Source: Trichobilharzia szidati
Taxonomy: Eukaryota; Platyhelminthes; Trematoda; Strigeidida; Schistosomatidae
DNA length: 64,000 bases
Reading direction: 5' to 3'
NCBI GenBank assembly: GCA_944472155.2
Contig: OX235279.1
Coordinates: forward strand, 136,248,920 to 136,312,919
Shown here: one piece after another, positions 58,201-64,000 of the stretch
Position numbering within the stretch: position 1 is the first letter of the stretch
Layout of the letters: each line of letters begins with the position of its first letter
The notes under the pieces: generated by a model
What the model saw: only the letters and a program-made list of their open reading frames with translations
Databases searched by the model: none
What the model was told of the DNA's origin: nothing
Position numbers and translations under genes: made by a program

Positions 58201-61200
58201 AATAAATATTACTGTATAACACTGTGAGACTTTATCAAAATAAATTTTACCCATAATGAAATTATACTCTACCACAGTGCACAAGTTTTATTCTTATATT
58301 AAGTCATTTAGGATGTTGAAATCTTAGGAAATTCAACAGAGAATACGTCAGTAAATTTATTTGGATAATGGGTTGTAATAAAGCGTCAATCAACTGGAAA
58401 ACATAACTGAAAAACCGTGGTTTATGTATTTCCTATTTAAATATTTATGCCTAATTATGTCTCCATTTTTATTTCACCTTCATAATAGATGTAATGGTCG
58501 AATTTGGCAGCTTAGTAATTCATTTGTACCAGGAAACCAATTTATCGACTTTGAGTATACGGATGATATTGTCCTTCCAGTCAAATACACTGATAATATG
58601 CAGTCTTCTAAATACCTTGAGCAAAAATCTCAGAATCGTATATATGGTGTGATTCACACATTTTTATTATGAAAAAGTATGATTTGATGGTGTTTTTGTA
58701 GGACAATTATCTGAAAGTTTCAACTTACAGGACAACCGAAAATAGCTCTAGTGAAACTCAAAACATCTCTATCTATTGCAGAACTTGCAGAAATTATAGT
58801 TTTGACTTGACCTCCAAGCATTTCTCGAAATTCGCGGAACAAAAAGTAGTCCACTAGTCCGTTTGTGCGATATAGTCCTCTAAAAAAAATATTAATCATT
58901 GGGGATTACAGTGCAAAATATCTTTAATATTATAACAGAAACATACTCAAATTTTACTTCCTTGTAAATTAAATTATCGAGAATGAAGTTTTATTCTTAC
59001 ATTATACATAATTATTTCAAATGTTCAGAAACATTTTACAATGGAATATAAAAATGCTTGAAAGTGGTCCCCGACTGAATCATTCACTATCTTTTTCTTT
59101 ATATTTCTATCCTTTCTGAAATATTTAGCTGGGAATACGATGAAAAGGAATTCACTGACTGGGTTCCATTTTAATGTTGTTATTATCCTAGGTTTAGCCA
59201 GCAAAGCACCCAACATGAAATTAATGATAAAGCTTGAGAATAAGTTTGATATTTTGAGCTTTATGATTCAGGGTGACCGAATGGTAACATTGAAGGTTAT
59301 GTTTAGTGTAAAAAGCGGATGAAACGGGAATTGATACGATAGAATGTAATTGAGGTTTGGCAGGGTCGCCATTCACCTGTACAGAAATGCTGCATAGAAG
59401 AGAACAACATCAAGTAAAATCTTGCGAAGTTAACGGATACCCTCCTGATTGTGAACTGCATTGGATTTTGAGCATAGAGTACATGAAATAAATCTGAATT
59501 CACTTTATCCCAAAACCTTTGCTGTTACTGCTTTGAGAAAATTTGTAAAGCGAATTAATTGTAGGAAACGTAGAAATAACTAACAGAAGCAAGACACTGC
59601 TTCACTATAGAGGTGGTAGTCATCATAGTGACTCAGGGTTCAAATGTTAGATCTTGTGTTTAATAGTAGCAAATGTATTAGGGAATTAGACATAAGTGAA
59701 TACTTTGCTTAAGAACGTTCTTTATGCTGTTAAGAGGTTGACTAGTTTATTTTAAAGAAACTGCATTTGAGTCCATAAAAAGTGGTTGAGTACTTGTTTC
59801 ACATTACTTTCTTAAGCAAATAAGAATAGTTTTGTCTTTACATTTGCACATTTTTGTAAACATTTCATTTCTAGCACCGCACGCTCATTTAGCAAAGCGG
59901 TGGTTTATTGTTTAGCCGTTAATAAGAAGTGTTGGAAAATTTTACGATTACTGAAAGCATGCAGCAGACATTAAGTAGGAGTTGTTGTATCCAAAGATGT
60001 AAATCTGGCCAACGTGTTTTAATTATTTCATTAGCCTCATGATAATAGTGTATCACAGGATTACTGCGAAATTTCACCATGTTATATTATAGATTTTATA
60101 TTTATTAAATAGTATTTGCTGAAATACGGTTAAAAGACCTAAGCCGTCATATGAAGTTTTCTGGTAATGAGGCCCTTGTTGAGTTGAATCTGTTATTTGG
60201 TAGTTTGTGATTCGTCAATTTTTTTATCATTGTACTATTAATTGTGTGCTATTGGAATTATAATTAATGAATATGTAACAGTTAAGTTCAATTGATAATA
60301 ACTTACTCTCTTTGTTCATCTAATCTTTTTTTTATTTCACGCTCACAGATTTTCCAAATTATAGGCCTTGAACGCATCCTTTTAGAAAAATCACCATAAA
60401 TTCTAGTGAGTATTCTTGGTACAGTACAGAAAAATGTAGGTTTGTATGTTTTAAGATCATCAAATAAAGATCGAATATCTGCAGTTAGGAATCCAATCCG
60501 AGCACCGGAATATGCAGCGAAGGCCTAAAAGAGAGAAAAAAGAAACAAGAATAAGAACTTTCACTTATTTATGAAGTTCTTTTGTTTGAGTTGTACTTTG
60601 AAAACCGAATATGTGAAGAGAAAAAAGAAAAAAGTTTCGTTTTGAAAGCCAATAACTGACTTGAAGTTATGATAGCGCTTGCATACTGCAACGGCACAAT
60701 GAGCTGTACTGGCTGAAATGAAAGTTTGTGCAAGTTGAACCATTCAAAAAATTGGTTAGTTGTATAGTTATTGAACCAAAAGCAGTTGTCATTATTGTGT
60801 TCTGCATAATTTGGTAGTAATTTGTGGGTTAAATCGTTATGCCAGCCAGTAGAAAAGTAGCAGTAACAATGTGTTTCTCTTGGGAAAAAAGCAGTCCAGT
60901 CGTACTATCTTTCAGAGCGAGGGATTAGGGTGTACCTCTAGATCTATTCTGAGATAGATCGCAGCTCGTTTTTAGGTGTCTTTTTTCATGAACATACCCT
61001 ACGGAGTATAGCCTTAGGAAACGTATCGTGATTGCCCTCAAGAAAATGCTGTCCAGAGTCAGGGGTCTTGTAACACTGATGGTTTTTTTTAGAGTGGTTC
61101 AAAAAGAAATCAGTTACCTACAGACGTTTCCATAAGTAAACCAGATCCCTCTATTAAGCACCTGTTTTCATACTTTTGCTTTTATTCTACTGCCAACACC

Positions 61201-63703
61201 ATTCTCTGAAAGTTTTTTCACCTTTAACTCTATGACAACTGATATTGAATCAAGCCATAGCAACACTGTTCTTACTTTCTAAAGAGCGGCCCGTCGATTT
61301 AATATTGATGCTTCTGAATTGCGGACCTTATTCCATATCTGAAAAAATTCCAATTGGCTGAAACCACGATATTTCTGGGTTTGAATTTATCACTTTCAGA
61401 AATCGGGTAAATTGAAGTGATTCGGTTCTCCGAAGTGAGTCATACTTGGTACGCCGCTGACTAGCTAGACCCAAAACGAGAGGAACGGATGTACGATGTT
61501 GAGATCACTTTGATCTTGCTACTAAGCACTACTGGTTAGTATGAGTGGTATACAACTACTCGTCTCACTCATCAGTATATAGTTTTATACAAATATGCTC
61601 TAAGACATGATTGCAATTCCTAAAATACGTTTTGATGCACAGAGAAGGAAGCTAAGCCAACTAGAAAGGTATACTGTGAGTGACATTCCAAAGAACTAAC
61701 AACAATCATAGTCTCTTACAACTTTCTTCAAATAACCACCTGTCCCTAGCCAGCACTAATTTCCAACATAAACAGAGAAATTGTGACACCGAAAAGATAT
61801 CTTTGCTGTACTTCTTTTTCTTCTCAATCTAATGTTCCAATGCGTATTTTCCACGATAAATGATTTCATTAAAAAATAATTCACACCTGAGAAATATGAC
61901 ACGGGAGATACGTATAGCTAGTCACCTCAGTAAAGCAAGAAAAACAAATTCATTTGACTGATTTCGATCATTCTTTACTGGGGATCCCAGGACCTATTTT
62001 ACAAAGGATTGATTAAGCCTAACAGATTTTAGAAAATGTTTACAGTGGTTGATTCGTTTTCTTGCGTTAGTTAAGGAGACTTGTTCTCTCTTGATTAGTT
62101 GCTCCTACCGATTTCCTTAGATGTAGTTTTATTAACTGTCCGCAAACTTTCTGTCTTTGATGAATCCTAAGGCTTACTGTATTACTGTATTGTCAAGATC
62201 ATGAAGCCGTTAATATCCTATTGAACATAGTGACGATGATTTCATTACTTTGGGTGGTGAACTGTCTAAGATCAAATATTAAAGCTGTAAAAATAATGAT
62301 AAAGTAACATAAACTTATGCTAGGTTACACTGACATGAACGCAAAAAATAATTTTATGTGAAGTATATGTTATCGAGTCCAGCCTATTTGGCTGTCCACG
62401 TATTTGTAATATTTACTTACTATTGTTAGTTGTTCCATTATATGTGATAAAGGCAAGTATGAAAAATGGGATACATCTTCTCTTGGAAAGTACTAAAAAA
62501 TAAAAAAGAATATCCCTTTCAGGAGAAGTGATATTCTGAACTCCAAAAAGTAAATATACTCATAATTCCTGAGGAATGGAAAACAGTAACTTATTCACAC
62601 GGTTAAGGTGCACAATAGGAATATGATTTCTTATTAGTCAACCTCATTTGCTATAACACCCAATGATGCAGTGTTAATAACTAGATGATGCTCATAATCA
62701 TTTTATTGTGCACAGACGAATTCCTGAGTAAATACACTGACGTGGTTATGAGCAGTATATTGTGGTTGAAACGTCACCTAGTTATTAGACTGTATCACTG
62801 TGTGTTATATCAAATAGGCGTATCCAATACGGAAGGGAACAACTTTGCTTAAATCGAATTTAAATCATCTAGTTAATATTCCAACTGTGGGTACATCCCG
62901 AGTATCACATACCTATATTATTTAGCTGAGATGTCATACATGATACATTTAAGGTTGACAGAAAATAAATCCATAGATATGTGTCCCGTTATCTTCTTTT
63001 GATGAAATAGTACCCTAGGATGAATACAACTTCAAATACGCGAAATAGACGCTATCCATATGAATTTGTAGATATGCATAATTTCATTGAGTGACTGAAG
63101 TCTATATATTTTACAAGTTCTTGGCAGCAAAATGCGTCATACGTAGTGCTTATTCAAGGTTCAAATACTCAGCTACAGACTTCAGATGTGTGAGATAATT
63201 TACAGCCGTTTTTATACCAACAAACTTTTTAAAATGTATGCCAACTTCGGTTTTCAAGGGAGTAGAATCATTTGAGGAGTCTTATTCGGAATGAAAGTTA
63301 GATCAGTGTGAAAATGCTAAAAGAGTGAATGTATGTGTCCTAAATCAATATAATTTAATTATTGATGGGAAAATTTCTAAATAGCTAAGTGAATTATCTT
63401 CCTTAAATTCAGGATTTTTGGTTGCTTAAAGTATAAAATTAATATACAGTTATGAAGGAAAAAATGCACTTTGAACCCTTATACTTTAACACTTAGACCA
63501 TTCATCTACACAGAATCACTAGCATTTGGGTACTCTGGTAGAATATAATTCCGAGGTAGATAAAATTTTAACAGTGAAACATTATTATTAACAGTATATA
63601 TAAATACATATATTGATACTAACATTTTCTTCTTGAACACTGATTATCTGCCATAGTGCATTAACATAAGCTTTACTTGTTATCATAACTCCTTTGGGTA
63701 AAC
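43288..63703 (-). CDS. ACSL: Long-chain fatty acyl-CoA synthetase, 3' eight exons
   Basis: Exons, right to left: 63703-63624, 62492-62421, 60524-60307, 58879-58729, 55667-55503, 52044-51928, 49151-48768, 43434-43288 (stop 43290-43288). All are GT-AG and in phase, giving about 443 residues; the N-terminal part lies beyond the window. Adenylate-forming motifs appear in order: LPKGVM (end of the ATP P-loop), FSYLPLSHIMEQ, TFFCTVPRILTRIY, EIYGSTETSG (adenine pocket), GFVHTGDVG (ribose-binding Asp), KIVDRTKNLFKLSQGEYVAP (hinge and signature) and GLLTPTLKPARGSL with the probable catalytic Lys. The HVGA...IKL-DV block resembles ACSL1/5/6 more than ACSL3/4. The enzyme joins fatty acid, ATP and CoA to acyl-CoA at ER or mitochondrial membranes. 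Schistosomes cannot make fatty acids de novo, so activating host lipid is essential to them (known biology). The segment EKSDGKTDPVELDKKQTEE looks like an insertion relative to vertebrate enzymes. Confidence 0.95.
43435..45099 (-). other. Last intron of ACSL, 3' part
   Basis: AT-rich intronic DNA of the 5.3-kb last intron. A short segment at 44500-44550 (TGGAACCCAAAGGAGTAGTAATAAT) resembles the 3' end of the RTE family. Nothing else was recognised. Confidence 0.35.
45100..46160. mobile_element. PLE-related element with inverted ends
   Basis: The left end (GCGAAGAAAATTTTCTTTTC ... TGTACAATCGTAATTATAA, about 45139-45203) recurs in imperfect inverted form at about 46083-46143. Between them lies a pyrimidine-rich stretch like the 3' non-coding tail of the PLE at 846-2395, whose end (TGTACAGCCTCTGAAGATGA) resembles the right end here. 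No RT or GIY-YIG frame remains. It lies in the last ACSL intron. Confidence 0.5.
46478..46763 (+). mobile_element. Internally deleted PLE with terminal inverted repeats and 13-bp target-site duplication
   Basis: This is a 286-bp element flanked by ATTTCCTAAATTT on both sides (46465-46477 and 46764-46776). Its arms (46501-46540 and 46726-46765) are inverted repeats of 40 bases with one visible mismatch. The start (AAAACAGTTAGTCCCTTTTA) and the interior (CTTAACCTACCTTGGTAATCC ... GTGTGATCAGATTGTTCGAA) match the two ends of the coding PLE at 33975-36180, with all of the RT/GIY-YIG frame removed. It is therefore a non-autonomous deletion derivative that moved as such. It lies in the last ACSL intron. 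Confidence 0.85.
47138..47190. repeat. Near-perfect 53-bp palindrome built from SINE 3' ends
   Basis: The left arm at 47138-47163 (CTTGGACCTAGGTTTCGTGC...) and right arm at 47165-47190 are reverse complements with one mismatch and a one-base centre. The arm sequence also ends the SINE at 56433-56575, so two SINE ends lie head to head here. Confidence 0.85.
47404..47953. mobile_element. Foldback element, PLE-like ends
   Basis: The left arm (AAGACGGTTGGAGTGAAGAG ..., about 47404-47560) and right arm (... CTTCACTGCAACCGTCTTTT, about 47815-47953) are imperfect inverted repeats. They include GACGAAGTCATCAGCTAGAC against GCCTAGTTGATGACTTCGTT. The interior has no coding frame. The architecture matches the other palindromic PLE derivatives in this gene. 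It lies in the last ACSL intron. Confidence 0.7.
49274..49598. mobile_element. Foldback element upstream of an ACSL exon
   Basis: Two arms of about 125 bases (49274-49397 and 49473-49598) are inverted repeats with few mismatches around a 75-base spacer. There is no coding frame. The right arm on the minus strand lies upstream of the acceptor of the ACSL exon at 49151, so the pre-mRNA carries a very stable hairpin ending about 120 bases before that exon. Confidence 0.85.
49970..50821 (+). mobile_element. Orphan GIY-YIG PLE derivative between long inverted repeats
   Basis: Arms at 49970-50213 and 50557-50821 are inverted repeats of about 245-265 bases, including TGGGTATATGATATTCATTA against its complement at the far end and ATGGTAGATTCAGAGT against ACTCTGAATCTACCAT. 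The centre holds only a GIY-YIG reading frame. No RT part remains. (ATT)/(TAA)-type tracts within both arms differ in length. No target-site duplication was recognised. It lies in an ACSL intron, antisense to the gene. Confidence 0.85.
50222..50584 (+). CDS. GIY-YIG endonuclease domain of a PLE, uninterrupted
   Basis: The open frame of 120 residues contains VYHFECVCGSKYIGRTERRL, the core of the GIY-YIG fold. IRTMEHLPKWL (conserved Arg and Glu region) and LATAEACTIRFYKPGLGVQN follow, the usual C-terminal end of PLE proteins. Unlike the copies at 846-2395 and 33975-36180 it has no internal stop. It has no RT in front, so it is the 3' third of a PLE frame. The last codons (LNLPW, stop) lie inside the right inverted arm. 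Canonical PLE GIY-YIG domains nick target DNA for priming; whether this piece is expressed is unknown. Confidence 0.75.
   Translation: MYTESGKDQSPILDTSKFVYHFECVCGSKYIGRTERRLSIRTMEHLPKWLKTAEFKVPKSSITKNLVDCGHDIDAVRSFTVVSRQRNRKMLATAEACTIRFYKPGLGVQNKTVVTLNLPW
50822..51927. other. ACSL intron, no recognised feature
   Basis: AT-rich intronic sequence between the orphan GIY-YIG element and the exon at 51928-52044. Nothing was recognised. Confidence 0.4.
52280..53635 (-). mobile_element. RTE-like LINE, RT and 3' end
   Basis: The minus strand encodes the RT of the RTE family seen at 10545-13585. Pieces are KAFDSVDREVIWKLLRYYGV (about 53434-53375), ARQVIHNGELTESFEV (about 53340-53293), TGVRRAGCLLSPMIF (about 53286-53242) and the tail RKKWRWIGLAILRE (about 52554-52513), ending near 52285 in a tract with AATAATAAC. 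Frameshifts divide it. It is the longest RT block of the family in the window and lies in an ACSL intron in sense orientation. Confidence 0.88.
53636..55502. other. ACSL intron, no recognised feature
   Basis: AT-rich intronic DNA. The words CACTGTGGTGGAGTATAATT near 54218 and a near-complement at about 58258-58285 suggest scattered repeat pieces, but nothing further can be assigned. Confidence 0.35.
56433..56575 (-). mobile_element. SINE with intact tRNA-like A and B boxes
   Basis: On the minus strand the head reads TAGCTCAGTGGTAACG (A box, 56565-56550) and GGGTTTGAATCTC (B box, 56523-56511), spaced as in a tRNA. The body ends CACGAAACCTAGGTCCAAGG at 56433. The 3' end matches the palindrome at 47138-47190. 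This family is distinct from the SINE at 22248-22475. Confidence 0.75.
57061..57345 (+). mobile_element. Hammerhead-ribozyme SINE with well preserved core
   Basis: A tRNA-like head (ACTCAATGGTCTACGAGC and B box GGTTCGAACCC at 57234-57244) is followed by a hammerhead core: CTGAAGA at 57264-57270, stem II GTCC/GGAC at 57271-57274 and 57282-57285, GAAA at 57286-57289 and a GTC cleavage triplet at 57295-57297. CTGANGA tolerates any base at the fifth position, so the core fits the consensus. The head, core and tail words match 2846-3030. A chance 88-residue frame covers it and is not a gene. It lies in an ACSL intron. Confidence 0.75.
58060..58254. mobile_element. 195-bp foldback element
   Basis: Arms at about 58060-58155 and 58162-58254 are inverted repeats with few mismatches, beginning TATGGGTAAAATTTACTTTG and ending in its complement. 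Each arm contains CGAAACGTCATC-like words. A related, more decayed hairpin is at 62675-62800. There is no coding content. It lies in an ACSL intron. Confidence 0.8.
58880..60306. other. ACSL intron, no recognised feature
   Basis: AT-rich intronic DNA with short chance frames only. Confidence 0.4.
60525..62420. other. ACSL intron, no recognised gene
   Basis: The stretch 60860-61560 is of more even base composition than its flanks and may be an old repeat, but no motif was recognised. Confidence 0.35.
62675..62800. repeat. Decayed hairpin related to 58060-58254
   Basis: AATAACTAG and CTCATAATCA on the left pair with CTAGTTATT and TGGTTATGAG on the right. The sequence GTTGAAACGTCACCTAGTTA resembles the arm of the hairpin at 58060-58254, followed in both by ACTGTAT and ACACTGTG-like words. 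Confidence 0.45.
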
Positions 63704-64000
63704 CTAAAAATGATATAAGCGGAAATATGAGTCAGTAAAACCTTTAAAATTATATGTAACCACTGAATAAAAAGGAAATAGTTAAGATTTCTCCCTCATT
63801 ATTTTAGCCTGAATGTTGAAGGACTTTCGACTATATAATTAGTTGCACTAATCTCAGTATGGGGATTATTTTGCATAACTTTATGGTGGTTCAAATAAAC
63901 GTTACACTCTGATTTGTCCAGGATATTCATAACATAAATAGTCTAGACATTTATGAACTTCTAACCCTATTTCAAAATTAATAAAGTTTGATGGCATAAA
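63704..64000. other. ACSL intron at window edge
   Basis: Intron upstream of the exon starting at 63703. The next exon, which should end with the first bases of the Gly codon completing SGTTG, is not in the window. Confidence 0.5.

Noticed and set aside
1..64000. CRISPR array, bacterial operon or phage-type system
   Set aside because: Repeats are dispersed retroelements or inverted pairs, none are regularly spaced direct repeats, and the genes are intron-bearing eukaryotic genes.

Overview
The window looks like nuclear DNA of a blood fluke (Schistosoma or a close relative). It is AT-rich, and its genes are split into short GT-AG exons, some separated by introns of only 32-41 bases. It is crowded with trematode-type retroelements: RTE-like and CR1-like LINEs, Penelope-like elements (PLEs) with GIY-YIG domains, SINEs with tRNA-like heads, and SINEs carrying hammerhead-ribozyme cores. 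No bacterial, organellar or viral gene was seen. The species call is an inference from these features; no database was searched.

Three host genes can be reconstructed by joining exons in phase. (1) A minus-strand gene with eight exons between 15735 and 6479 encodes a myotubularin-related protein 14 (Jumpy) homologue, a phosphoinositide 3-phosphatase. The exon with the catalytic Cys loop is not found in the window. (2) A plus-strand gene with its last five coding exons between 29683 and 38306, plus two likely upstream exons from 28087, encodes the Fcf2/DNTTIP2 pre-rRNA processing factor. (3) A minus-strand gene with its last eight exons between 63703 and 43288 encodes a long-chain fatty acyl-CoA synthetase (ACSL). 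Its 5' part lies beyond the right edge. MTMR14 and Fcf2 are divergent across about 12 kb of LINE-rich DNA. Fcf2 and ACSL are convergent, with 5 kb between them.

Layout: 0.8-2.4 kb PLE; 2.9-3.0 kb hammerhead SINE; 4.0-4.3 kb solo LTR; 6.5-15.7 kb MTMR14, whose largest intron is mostly an RTE LINE; 16.1-18.7 kb CR1-like LINE; 18.7-28 kb decayed repeats, a tRNA-like sequence, a SINE and unassigned DNA; 28.1-38.3 kb Fcf2, whose last intron holds a PLE with target-site duplications and terminal inverted repeats and a second solo LTR; 38.8-42.7 kb LINE and SINE pieces; 43.2-63.7 kb ACSL, whose introns hold several foldback elements.

The most interesting structural theme is a set of short, palindromic, PLE-related elements in or near these genes. 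One (46478-46763) is an internal-deletion derivative of the PLE family seen in the Fcf2 intron, with its own 13-bp target-site duplication. Another (49970-50821) is a lone GIY-YIG reading frame between inverted repeats of about 250 bases. The genes themselves are ordinary conserved eukaryotic genes with unrelated roles: lipid signalling, ribosome biogenesis and fatty-acid activation.
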